Source: Cyclobacterium salsum (GTDB lineage: Bacteria; Bacteroidota; Bacteroidia; Cytophagales; Cyclobacteriaceae). From it: a DNA stretch of 64,000 nucleotides. Positions 43,748 to 52,653 of the stretch are shown here, in pieces. The notes below the pieces were generated by a model. That model was not told the DNA's origin and ran no database searches. It saw only the letters and a list, made by a program, of their open reading frames with translations. The DNA is taken from contig NZ_WNKG01000002.1 of NCBI RefSeq assembly GCF_010119245.1, positions 651,738-715,737 on the forward strand, written 5' to 3'. The position numbers and the translations under genes were made by a program. Position 1 is the first letter of the stretch, and each line of letters begins with the position of its first letter.

Positions 43748-44386
43748 TTTGTTTATTTAATTAACATTAATTGGTTAATAATATAAACATTAAAAGGTAT
43801 TATTATGGATTGGAAAGCTATTTTTTTGATAAGGGTAAAGTTGGGTGATCTGCTATCGGTAGATTTAAAACGGACCAATTGACAATAATAGGACAACAGA
43901 AATCCTTGTTCGGAAAGACCTGGTGTTTTAAAATTAATATACAGAATAGCCCTTTAATAAGTAATAAAAATATTTTTTTAAATCGATATAGTATTATTTT
44001 TAGTATTTTATATTTAAAATAACAAAATAATATTGCCATTTAAGTAGGTTGTTTTTTAATATACAATAAATAAAGTATTTAATTCTGTTTTATAGTTTAA
44101 GTTCATTATAAAAGGTTATATTAATGGTTATAATATTTGTTAAATTTTATTTACATTAATAGACCAGAATAAAGTAAATTCTGATCAAACCTATACAGCT
44201 GGGATTTACATAAGACCAACAGCTTCATTTATCCCGCAGTCCCATTTTAACGTTCCGAAAAATCAAATGAATTCGATCTGAGCAAGGATGCCCTGGTATT
44301 TCATTTCGGCGTTTCCGGCTGAAATCAAATCTGGAGTGCTTTGGCTGGGATTTCAAAATTAACATCAACCTAAACCCACAAAAATC
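43748..44386. other. long AT-rich intergenic region between polymerase and SusC genes
   Basis: 639 bases. The left two-thirds are extremely AT-rich with no conserved ORF; a TAATATTTG near 44131 resembles a -7 element with one extra base. The right third is more GC-balanced and would be the 5' leader of the SusC transcript. No tRNA or clear riboswitch is seen. Confidence 0.5.
43760..43779. promoter_or_regulatory. inverted repeat upstream of the DnaE-type gene
   Basis: ATTAAC and GTTAAT arms separated by 8 bases, 13 bases before the polymerase start codon. It could be an operator, for example for an SOS-type repressor, but the sequence is AT-rich and chance is not excluded. Confidence 0.3.
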
Positions 44387-47300
44387 ATGAAAACAACTGT
44401 ATTCAGGCAATTAGATTTGCGGTTAAAAACGCTGTCATTGCTGCTACTTCACTTATTTTTTATTGGATGCACATGGGCCCATGGAGCGATTCCTCCGGGA
44501 AAAGGCGCAAACATGGATATTGCTGTATCAGGTACCGTTACAGACGCAAATGAGGTTCCCCTCCCGGGGGTTACCGTAACCGTTCTGGGCACCAATAGGG
44601 GTACTGTTACCAATCTGGATGGTAAGTATTCCATAACGGTTCCGGACAACGCCGAACTGGTATTTTCCTTCATTGGTTTTACTTCCCAAACCATACAGGT
44701 TGGCAACCAAAGTACCATTAATGTGGTATTGGCAGAAGACCTGGCCTCCCTGGACGAAGTGGTAGTGGTGGGATATGGTACCCAGAAAAAAGCCAACATG
44801 ACCGGGTCAGTAGCTACTGTGGGGGCAGATGAAATCATCAAGCGACCTTTGACCAATGTGGCAGGACTACTGCAGGGTAAAGTAGCCGGTCTGCAGGTTT
44901 CTTCCCATTCCGGAAAACCCGGAAGTGAAAATAATTCATTGCGGATCAGGGGCCTTGGTACTTTTAGCTCTGCTGGAAGTGAACCACTTGTTCTCATCAA
45001 CGGTATTGCCGGTGATATGACCAATTTGGATCCCAATGATGTGGAATCGGTCTCTGTTTTGAAAGATGCAGCATCAAGTGCTATCTATGGTGCCAGGGCT
45101 GCCAATGGCGTTATTTTGATTACTACCAAAAGAGGTACTGAAGGTGCTCTCAGTATCGATATACATAGCAATGTGCAGGTGCATCAGCCTACCAGGTTGC
45201 CCAGGTTGCTGAGCAATTCTGCCGATTACATGATGTATTGGAATCAGGGAAGGCAAAGAGCCGGAGGTCAGGCACCCTATTTCAGTCAGGAGGAGATTGA
45301 TGCCTTCAGAAACAATCCGAACGATCCCATCAATTATCCCAACTTTGATTGGATAGATCATTCTTTCAACACGGCGGTTGCCAATATGCAATCGGTTCGG
45401 GTGAGTGGTGGCACAGAAAAAACGACGGTTGGATTATCTCTGGGCTATTTTGATCAACCTGGTTTGACCAGTCTGTATGAATTCAAAAAATACAATGCAA
45501 GGTTGACCGTGGATTCCAAAATCAATGATTGGATTACGGTAGGCGGCGACATTCAACTGGTCAACAAAGATATTCAACGCAGCAATTGGGATAATGGAAA
45601 CGTTGATTACCAGATCCTGGCCATCTATGGTGCGGGTCCCAATTATACACCTACCATGACCTTACCTGACGGGTCTACTGGCTACGTGGCAAGGTACAGT
45701 TCAAATATAGGCGAATGGACCGTTAGGAACCCGGATGCGCAAGATGCCAGTGGCATTCAAACGGATATCAATTACAATGTTTTGCCCCAATTCTATGTGG
45801 AAATCAAACCTACCGAGCACCTGACCTGGTACACCAAAGGAGCTGTATCTTACGACAACCGCGCACTGAAAAATCATGAAACGCCGGTGGATAATTATTT
45901 TTTCAAGGATGGCTCCTATGCCCACAATAACTCCACCTGGCAATTGGGGGTCAGGGAAACCTGGAATACCGGTTTATGGACCACCTTTTATTCCACTTTG
46001 AATTACCGAAGGCTTTTCAATGAAACCCACAATGTCAATATTTTGGCCGGCTACAATCAGGAATACAGTTCCAACCGGCAGCTTAGGGGTTCCAGGGTAC
46101 ATTTCCCTACCAATACATTGATGGAATTGGATGCGGGAGCACCGCTGGACCAAACCACCGGGGGATATTTGCAGGAATGGGCCATCATGTCCTTGTTTGG
46201 ACGCGCCATGTACGATTATAAGGAGAAATACCTGGTAGAGGCCAATATCCGTTACGATGGAACCTCCAGGATTTCTCCGGATAACCGTTGGGGAGTATTT
46301 CCTTCTGTCTCTGCGGGATGGAGGGTCTCCCAAGAACAATTTTTGCAACTAAATTCTTGGATAGATGAGTTTAAAATCAGGGGATCCTGGGGGCAATTGG
46401 GCAACCAGAATGTTGGCTTATATCCTTTTCAAGAAGTTTTGACCACGACTTCTTATCCATTTAATACGGCCCATCCCGGGGCGTATGTTAACCGCCTGGT
46501 AGATCCCAATTTGAGATGGGAAACCACCACCATGGCTGACATTGGGTTCGATCTTTCCTTAAAAGAGGGCTTGATCAATGTTACCTTCGATTGGTTTGAT
46601 AAGGTAACGGATGATATCCTGTACAATGTGCCTATTCCGGCCAGTGTGGGACTTTCCCCGCCCACTGTGAATTATGGCAAGATGAGAAACACCGGCATCG
46701 AGCTGGAATTGGGATCCATGAAACGATTTGGGGAATTTGGCTATAATGTCAGCGTCAATTTCTCCACCTTCAGAAATGAAGTATTGCGGATCCTTTCCCC
46801 GGTTTATGGCAATTTCACCATTCAGGAGGGGCTTCCTTTTAATTCTCATTTTATGGTGGAGTGGGATGGTATTTTCCAAAATGAGGAAGAAATAGCGAAT
46901 AGTCCCCAGCACCAATTTAACCCCAAACCCGGCGACTTGAAATTTGTAGACCAAAATGGAGATGGAGTAATCAATGCGGATGACAGGGTAGTCATGGACG
47001 GTGCTTACCCCAGGTTTCATTACGGAAGTACCATCAATCTTTCCTGGAGAAATTTTGATTTAAATGCATTTTTCCAGGGTTTGGAAGGCTACAAGCAGAG
47101 TACCCAGGGATTATCCTGGGGATTGGTGCCTTATATTCAGGGTTCACCCCCTCCAGTGGATTTTATCGAAAATATGTGGACCGGGGAGGGATCTACCAAT
47201 GAACACCCTGCCATGTATATTTCTGGCTATGCCCCTGTGACAGGTACCCGAAACTCCTATTGGTTACTGGATGCATCTTATCTGAGATTGAAAAACCTGG

Positions 47301-47494
47301 CGATAGGATACAATTTGCCTGATCGTTTAAATGAAAAATTAGGGCTAAGGTTTTCCAGGGTTTACATGTCCGGTGACAATTTATTCACCATCACCGACTG
47401 GCCGGGATCAGATCCCGAAAGAGCCAATACCAACTGGTTTCAGGCTTATCCGCAGATCACCAGTTACACTTTGGGCCTGAAAGTTTCTCTTTAA
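44387..47494 (+). CDS. SusC/RagA family TonB-linked outer-membrane transporter
   Basis: A 1035-residue outer-membrane receptor. A signal peptide is followed by a carboxypeptidase-like (CarboxypepD_reg) domain (VSGTVTDANEVPLPGVTVTV, residues ~45-120) and the TonB box region EVVVVGYGTQ. The plug domain at ~130-240 contains LRIRGLGTFSSAGSEPLVLING and VLKDAASSAIYGARAANGVILITTK (outline). The 22-strand barrel ends in YTLGLKVSL with a terminal aromatic/Leu pattern. It forms a complex with the SusD lipoprotein to import oligosaccharides or peptides. No glycanase is adjacent, so the ligand is unknown. Confidence 0.96.
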   Translation: MKTTVFRQLDLRLKTLSLLLLHLFFIGCTWAHGAIPPGKGANMDIAVSGTVTDANEVPLPGVTVTVLGTNRGTVTNLDGKYSITVPDNAELVFSFIGFTSQTIQVGNQSTINVVLAEDLASLDEVVVVGYGTQKKANMTGSVATVGADEIIKRPLTNVAGLLQGKVAGLQVSSHSGKPGSENNSLRIRGLGTFSSAGSEPLVLINGIAGDMTNLDPNDVESVSVLKDAASSAIYGARAANGVILITTKRGTEGALSIDIHSNVQVHQPTRLPRLLSNSADYMMYWNQGRQRAGGQAPYFSQEEIDAFRNNPNDPINYPNFDWIDHSFNTAVANMQSVRVSGGTEKTTVGLSLGYFDQPGLTSLYEFKKYNARLTVDSKINDWITVGGDIQLVNKDIQRSNWDNGNVDYQILAIYGAGPNYTPTMTLPDGSTGYVARYSSNIGEWTVRNPDAQDASGIQTDINYNVLPQFYVEIKPTEHLTWYTKGAVSYDNRALKNHETPVDNYFFKDGSYAHNNSTWQLGVRETWNTGLWTTFYSTLNYRRLFNETHNVNILAGYNQEYSSNRQLRGSRVHFPTNTLMELDAGAPLDQTTGGYLQEWAIMSLFGRAMYDYKEKYLVEANIRYDGTSRISPDNRWGVFPSVSAGWRVSQEQFLQLNSWIDEFKIRGSWGQLGNQNVGLYPFQEVLTTTSYPFNTAHPGAYVNRLVDPNLRWETTTMADIGFDLSLKEGLINVTFDWFDKVTDDILYNVPIPASVGLSPPTVNYGKMRNTGIELELGSMKRFGEFGYNVSVNFSTFRNEVLRILSPVYGNFTIQEGLPFNSHFMVEWDGIFQNEEEIANSPQHQFNPKPGDLKFVDQNGDGVINADDRVVMDGAYPRFHYGSTINLSWRNFDLNAFFQGLEGYKQSTQGLSWGLVPYIQGSPPPVDFIENMWTGEGSTNEHPAMYISGYAPVTGTRNSYWLLDASYLRLKNLAIGYNLPDRLNEKLGLRFSRVYMSGDNLFTITDWPGSDPERANTNWFQAYPQITSYTLGLKVSL

Positions 47495-47514
47495 ATCATT
47501 AAACAGTTACCAAG

Positions 47515-49047
47515 ATGAAATATTTAAAACTATCATATATTCACCACATGCTAATAGGCTTGCTGGTCTTGTTGGCAGTATCCTGTACGGATTTTCTGGA
47601 AAGAAACCCTACAACCCAAATTTCAGGCCCTACCTTCTGGACCTCACAGAAGGATGCCGATCTGGCCCTGGCGGGAGTATATTCCAGGCTCAATACCAAT
47701 ACCTTTAACCATGAAGGGGTCTATTCCCTGGCCATCATGGCAGGTGATGCGAATGAAGGAGGGCAGAGTTTGGGTGCGGCCTCTACCGGAACCTTTGCTA
47801 TGGGTATAATGGAAGCGGTTTCAGGAGGGCTTCTCGCCAATGTTTACAACCATTGTTATCAGGGGATAGCTACCTGTAATTATTTTTTGGAGAACATTGA
47901 CCGGGTAGACATGCCTGCAGAAAGGATCACCCGGTATAAGGGAGAAGTGCTCTTTTTGCGTGCTTTCTTCTATTTTACCCTGGCAGACTTTTACGGAGGA
48001 GTGCCGCTTTATACTTCCACTGTATCTGCTGATGAGGCAAAGGTGGCCCAAAGTTCCCGGGATCAGGTGATCGATCAGGTGTTGGCGGATTTAGATGTGG
48101 CCATCGCCAGCCTCCCCAATACTGATTATAGTTCCAGCGGGCATGCTGTAAGAGGTTCTGCCATGGCCCTTAAGAGCCGTGTACACCTATTTGAATCCGA
48201 TTGGACTGCTGCTGCACAAGCGGCTTCCCAGGTAATGGCTGATGGGCAGTTTGGCCTTTATACAGAAGAATGGCAAAACATGTTTTTGGCTGAAGGGCAG
48301 AGTAACAATCCGGAAATCATGTTTTCCACAAAGTATTTGAATCCTGATAATTTTAGTAATCAGGATATCCGTATTCTCTGGCATGGCATTTGGAATCCCA
48401 GGGCCGAATTGAGAGATGCTTTTGAATGCGTCGATGGTTTATCCATTGCTGAATCGCCCTTGTATGACCCGGATAACTGGAAAGAAAACAGGGATCCGCG
48501 TTTGGGCAAGACAATGCGGGATTTTAATGATCCTGCGGTCAAAGAATCAGGTGAAGTGGTGGAGTTTGCGTACAATGGGGTTTCCATGACCGGATTGATG
48601 CCGGCCAAGGGAGGCAATGTGGAAACTTTACCTATTGATTACTCCACCAAGAGTGAACAGGATTGGGTTTTGATCCGCTATGCAGAGGTTCTATTGAATT
48701 TTGCCGAAGCCACCAATGAATTGAACGGTCCTACGCAGGCGGTTTATGATGCGGTAAACGCCGTTAGATCCCGCCCGGGGGTGGATATGCCAGCTCTTCC
48801 CGAAGGTTTGAATCAGGATGAAATGCGGGATAGGATCTGGAACGAAAGAAGGGTGGAATTTGCCTTTGAGGGCATGCGTTACAGGGACATCAAAAGGTGG
48901 AGATATGCCGAAGAATACATACCAACCCTTGTTGAACCGGGGTCTGGTATACAGCGGCAATTTGATCCTGCCAAACATTATTTGTTTCCCTTTCCCCAAT
49001 CCGAAATTGACATCAACCCTAACCTGGAACAGAATCCGGGTTATTGA
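47515..49047 (+). CDS. SusD/RagB family nutrient-binding lipoprotein
   Basis: A 510-residue surface lipoprotein (lipobox LAVSC, residue ~24, then TDFLERNPTTQISGPTFW). TPR-like helices appear in RYKGEVLFLRAFFYFTLADFYGGVPLYT (outline). The closing segment RIWNERRVEFAFEGMRYRDIKRW with YLFPFPQSEIDINPNLEQNPGY is diagnostic for SusD. It starts 20 bases after susC and is followed by a terminator, forming a two-gene unit. Confidence 0.96.
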   Translation: MKYLKLSYIHHMLIGLLVLLAVSCTDFLERNPTTQISGPTFWTSQKDADLALAGVYSRLNTNTFNHEGVYSLAIMAGDANEGGQSLGAASTGTFAMGIMEAVSGGLLANVYNHCYQGIATCNYFLENIDRVDMPAERITRYKGEVLFLRAFFYFTLADFYGGVPLYTSTVSADEAKVAQSSRDQVIDQVLADLDVAIASLPNTDYSSSGHAVRGSAMALKSRVHLFESDWTAAAQAASQVMADGQFGLYTEEWQNMFLAEGQSNNPEIMFSTKYLNPDNFSNQDIRILWHGIWNPRAELRDAFECVDGLSIAESPLYDPDNWKENRDPRLGKTMRDFNDPAVKESGEVVEFAYNGVSMTGLMPAKGGNVETLPIDYSTKSEQDWVLIRYAEVLLNFAEATNELNGPTQAVYDAVNAVRSRPGVDMPALPEGLNQDEMRDRIWNERRVEFAFEGMRYRDIKRWRYAEEYIPTLVEPGSGIQRQFDPAKHYLFPFPQSEIDINPNLEQNPGY

Positions 49048-49062
49048 TAGAAGCATATAAAT

Positions 49063-49106
49063 AACACATGAAGGCCTGTGGCTTTCATGTGTTATTGCTT
49101 TTTTTG
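49063..49106 (+). terminator. Rho-independent terminator after susCD
   Basis: AACACATGAA / TTCATGTGTT arms with an inner GCC/GGC are followed by TTGCTTTTTTTG. It lies 15 bases after the susD stop. Confidence 0.85.
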
Positions 49107-49176
49107 AGTATTATTGGATCACAAAATAGCGGAATCTCTATGCCATCCATTCCACCCTTTCACCTCGGTTTTCCGG

Positions 49177-50055
49177 TCAGAAATTTTTTGTGCTTTTTGG
49201 ATTGGTAAGAATAATTATCTCGGCCAGATCCCGGTATGCTGCCCAGTTGGGTGCCGCAAAGTCTTCCGCAGGAAAGCAGGATAGGGTAAGCAGGCGAAGT
49301 TTTTTCTTTCTGCTGCTGAGCTCGGAAACCGTTCCCAATCCCTCATCGCTGTGAAATCTTCCAGTTAGGTGCAGAATAATACTGTTTCTATTTTTTTTCC
49401 AGGCCTTTAGGATACTTTCTGCCATGGTGGCATCGCGGAGAAGTTGCGCATGAAAAACGGAAGGCCCCATTTGATGTCCATGGCTTCCCATGGCGGCATC
49501 GAATTTTTTGCGGTAGGGGTCGTTTTCTCCAGGAGGCTCAAATATACTGAAGTAGGAACTGACTTTCTTATCCAGGAGTTTAAGGGTTCCGATTCCTTTT
49601 CTGCTAACCATGCTAGCGTACCGGGTCGGGACATTTGCCGCAATCACCTGTTGGTTATTTTTTTTAGCCAGGTTTACCAAAGGGGCGTAATCTAAGTAGT
49701 TATTCCAGGCCCTGCCTTCTTTGATCAGGCTGGATTCACTGATCAGGCCTGCCAGGTACTCGTTAAGGACCAGCTGAACGTCCCGCTCAAACATTTCCAT
49801 GGAGAGAATCACCTTCCGGCGGGTGGTAAGTAAGTCCTCGTAAAGCTGCCGCTGAAGGGCATGGGCCAGGCTATCGTTGTGTTCTTCACCAAAGAGGATT
49901 ACGTCTGCCTGGTCAGAAAGGCTAATGATGTCCGAAATCTCCAACGTCTGTTCGGTGGGGCTGTGGTATATTTTATAACCGGGTTCTTGGTTATCCTGTG
50001 CCCGGGTGTGAAAAATGATTCCCATCAGGATCAGCGTTTGAATCGATTTATACAT
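49177..50055 (-). CDS. ChaN family (heme/iron-uptake associated) protein
   Basis: A ~292-residue protein from ATG 50055; the longer frame to 50142 adds residues unlike a signal peptide. A leader (residues ~1-19) precedes the ChaN pattern: DVILFGEEHNDSLAHALQRQLYEDLL, VILSMEMFERDVQLVLNEYLAG and QVIAANVPTRYASMVSRKG (outlines). The last part has HLTGRFHSDEGLG. ChaN of Campylobacter binds heme; the family role here is inferred. Confidence 0.88.
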   Translation of the reverse strand: MYKSIQTLILMGIIFHTRAQDNQEPGYKIYHSPTEQTLEISDIISLSDQADVILFGEEHNDSLAHALQRQLYEDLLTTRRKVILSMEMFERDVQLVLNEYLAGLISESSLIKEGRAWNNYLDYAPLVNLAKKNNQQVIAANVPTRYASMVSRKGIGTLKLLDKKVSSYFSIFEPPGENDPYRKKFDAAMGSHGHQMGPSVFHAQLLRDATMAESILKAWKKNRNSIILHLTGRFHSDEGLGTVSELSSRKKKLRLLTLSCFPAEDFAAPNWAAYRDLAEIIILTNPKSTKNF

Positions 50056-50185
50056 ATTCGGAAGTTTTAGTGGGAAATAAGGGAATTTTTTTCCCGTAGT
50101 CAAATTCCCTTTACAATTTACCGATTTTCGGCTTTCATGCATGAAGTAAAGCAGCTAACTTGCTTTCCTGTCACTTGCGTCAAAG

Positions 50186-51037
50186 ATGAATTTCAAATCG
50201 TACACGAAGGAAATTGCCGGTCTGGATCCGAAACGGGATTACGAAAGAATTGCTTATTTGCTGACCTTTCATTGTTTTCCCTGGGACATGGAAAAAGCAT
50301 TGGAGTTTGCACTTTTCAGGACGTTTGCCGTGCCCTCCGTATCCCGGTTATTGGTAGTCACCGGAGAATTTGTAAACCGGACCCGTAAGCGCTATGACGA
50401 CACCGAATTGATCCTGTATGAAATTCTTGAAAATGGGATGGACAGCGAGCGAGGTAAGGCTGCAATAGCACGTATGAACGACATGCATGGGCGATTCAAA
50501 ATTTCCAATGAGGATTACTTGTACGTACTGTCTACCTTTATTTTTGAGCCGATTCGCTGGATGGCTAGGTGGGGCTGGCGGCCCTTTACCGCCTTGGAAA
50601 AAGAAGCCATACTGATCAATTATCAGGAGTTGGCCCTAAGGATGCGCATCAAACAGGTACCCGATTCGTTACAATCCTTTGAAGCCTTTAACCTGGAATA
50701 TGAGCACTCCCATTTTTCCTTTCATCAGGCAAACAAAAAAATAGGCGATAAAACCCTGGATTTGTTAATTGGCTTTTATTTGCCGGAGAGATTGATCTCT
50801 CTGGGCAGACCCCTGGCCTATTGTCTGATGGATGATCCCCTTAGAAAGGCAATGGGACTACCCAGTCCACCAAACTCCATGGCTCTGATGGTAGCGAAAT
50901 CCATGCGGCTGAAGGCGTTTTTACAGGCTACACTTCCGGAGCGGAAGAAGCCTGCCCTGGGAACAAAAAGAAAGCGTGCTACTTATCCCGAAGGGTACCG
51001 GATTGAAGAATTGGGAACCTTCAATCTCCGAAAATAG
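50186..51037 (+). CDS. MpaB/DUF2236 family oxygenase-like protein
   Basis: A 283-residue protein matching the MpaB/rubber-oxygenase (DUF2236) family. Its motifs are FAVPSVSRLLVVTGEFVNRTRKRYDDT, IARMNDMHGRFKISNEDYLYVLSTFIFEPIRW and GWRPFTALEKEA (outlines). In latex-clearing protein the corresponding region binds heme b, and MNDMHGRF carries the conserved His. Substrate unknown. It is divergent from ChaN and convergent with the SIMPL gene. Confidence 0.85.
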   Translation: MNFKSYTKEIAGLDPKRDYERIAYLLTFHCFPWDMEKALEFALFRTFAVPSVSRLLVVTGEFVNRTRKRYDDTELILYEILENGMDSERGKAAIARMNDMHGRFKISNEDYLYVLSTFIFEPIRWMARWGWRPFTALEKEAILINYQELALRMRIKQVPDSLQSFEAFNLEYEHSHFSFHQANKKIGDKTLDLLIGFYLPERLISLGRPLAYCLMDDPLRKAMGLPSPPNSMALMVAKSMRLKAFLQATLPERKKPALGTKRKRATYPEGYRIEELGTFNLRK

Positions 51038-51043
51038 GTAGAT

Positions 51044-51775
51044 TTACTTGATTTGGTAGTCCAGTTTCATGGTGATGGAAGCTGTTTTTGCTTTGGAGGA
51101 AGTATTGAAAGTGCCTCCCCAGGAGTAATCTTCTCCGGAATTTTGACCGGTTATCTGAAATATCCCCATATTGGCAGTGATCAGCTTGCCAAGATTTGCT
51201 CCTGAATTTTCAGCGATCGTTTCTGCCCTGAGTCGGGCATCTTCGGTGGCCTTAGATATGAGTTCTATTTTCAAGTCGGCTAGCTGGGTGAAATAATAGC
51301 GGGGTGCCTGGGAGTAAAACTGGATTTCTTTGTTAAGTAATTCTGTGATTTCACGAGCTATTTTCTCTACTTTTTCCACTTCTTTGGATTCAATGCTTAT
51401 GTTTTGACTTAGGATATACCCGAGAAACGTATCTCCCATGAATCGGCCTTCTTCATTGTAATCAGCCCGCGTATTTCGACGTGATTGCACTGCACTAAAG
51501 ACGATTTCCTCTTGGGCGATTCCTTTGGCAGTGAGGTATTCCATTACCACCGTTCTGTCCTTTTCCAGGCCCGTATAGGCTTCTCCCAAATAATACGCTT
51601 GTTTTTCAAAATGCCCATCCCAAACGATCAGGTCCGAAATAAAGTCAGTTTCTCCCAGACCAGTGACGGAAATTTTGGATTGGGCAAGACTTCTTTTCCA
51701 AAAGGAATTGCCTAAAATAATGGCTGAACTAACAATGGCCAGGGCAAAAATGACGGCAGTAAGGTGTTGTTTCAT
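51044..51775 (-). CDS. SIMPL (DUF541) domain periplasmic protein
   Basis: A 243-residue protein with an N-terminal signal-anchor (residues ~7-26). The SIMPL pattern is seen: ISVTGLGETDFISDLIVWD, VMEYLTAKGIAQEEIVFSAV and the closing ASITMKLDYQIK with residues typical of the domain. The family is implicated in envelope or oxidative stress but lacks a defined activity. Confidence 0.85.
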   Translation of the reverse strand: MKQHLTAVIFALAIVSSAIILGNSFWKRSLAQSKISVTGLGETDFISDLIVWDGHFEKQAYYLGEAYTGLEKDRTVVMEYLTAKGIAQEEIVFSAVQSRRNTRADYNEEGRFMGDTFLGYILSQNISIESKEVEKVEKIAREITELLNKEIQFYSQAPRYYFTQLADLKIELISKATEDARLRAETIAENSGANLGKLITANMGIFQITGQNSGEDYSWGGTFNTSSKAKTASITMKLDYQIK

Positions 51776-51879
51776 CGAAATAAATTTGTTGCTGTTAATT
51801 TCGTCATTATTGACTACATAACTCCGAAAGGGTGGAAATAAAGTTTTTCCCTACTCTTCAGGAAAAGCCCTGTGGATAA

Positions 51880-51899
51880 AACATGACATTAATCATGTT
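51880..51899. promoter_or_regulatory. FNR/CRP-type operator dyad 1
   Basis: AACATGA-CATTAA-TCATGTT is a perfect 7-bp dyad with 6-bp spacing, i.e. TGA-N6-TCA as in CRP/FNR-family sites. It lies 68 bases upstream of the gene at 51967, at the head of the cbb3 region. Confidence 0.65.
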
Positions 51900-51966
51900 C
51901 GGGCCTTCCCAATATCACTGTCTCTAGTCACCACTGCTGCTAGCTTTGTAAAAAAAAGATTGGCTT

Positions 51967-52590
51967 ATGCAGCGCAAATTGGATGTACATTTTGCCTTTC
52001 CCGATGACCTGGTTACCGCACATTACCGGTTTCCCTCACCGAAAGGTTTCACCACTGCCATCGTGAGTGAAAATCAGCGGCTATTGGAAAACGGACCGGC
52101 GCAACTCTATACAGCCCGCTTGCCAAAGGTGCTGGATTGGTTGCATGGATTGGATTACCCCAAGGCCATGGAGAGTGAACCCTGTGAGGTCCCGGTGTTG
52201 CTGTACGACCGGGAGCTATCTTTCGAACGATTGCTTTTTCATTACGACGGCACACCGGCTTCGGCTAAGATTATCAAGCAATTTCTGGAATTGTTTTCAG
52301 AGAATATTTCAAACAGCAAGGCTACCATAATCTCTCCGGCATTTATACCCAAATCGAAATTAAAGGAGGAGCATGAGATCATTCAAGAGGTGCGGAATCG
52401 TACGGCAGAAACTTCGTTTATCAAATTTAATTTTAACAGAATCGGGGATTTCTGGTCCTATGCAGTTAAACATCAGTGTACTTTGCTAGTCACCACCAAA
52501 AATAATCAGGCCGATCTGGCCAAAGTGCTTTTTCATTTTTACAAGGGAGGCATGTGGTACGAGCGGCTTTCTTTTTATTTGGCTTTATAA
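51967..52590 (+). CDS. hypothetical protein, possibly UspA-like
   Basis: A 207-residue cytoplasmic protein. The middle, LLYDRELSFERLLFHYDGTPASAKIIKQFLELFSENI, followed by KATIISPAFIPKSKLKEEHEIIQEV (outlines), looks like one Rossmann-like universal-stress-protein unit. The nucleotide-binding G-x2-G-x9-G signature is not evident. The FNR-type dyad upstream and the adjacent oxidase locus suggest a low-oxygen response gene. Family assignment is tentative. Confidence 0.5.
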   Translation: MQRKLDVHFAFPDDLVTAHYRFPSPKGFTTAIVSENQRLLENGPAQLYTARLPKVLDWLHGLDYPKAMESEPCEVPVLLYDRELSFERLLFHYDGTPASAKIIKQFLELFSENISNSKATIISPAFIPKSKLKEEHEIIQEVRNRTAETSFIKFNFNRIGDFWSYAVKHQCTLLVTTKNNQADLAKVLFHFYKGGMWYERLSFYLAL

Positions 52591-52603
52591 ATCAGTATAT
52601 TTA

Positions 52604-52617
52604 ATGACTTTCGTCAT
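52604..52617. promoter_or_regulatory. FNR/CRP-type operator dyad 2
   Basis: ATGAC-TTTC-GTCAT, i.e. TGA-N6-TCA, lies 37 bases before the ccoI start codon. It has the same half-site spacing as dyad 1. Confidence 0.55.
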
Positions 52618-52653
52618 ACTTTCGACTTTTTAGCTGATGTAACTTGCTGCCAA

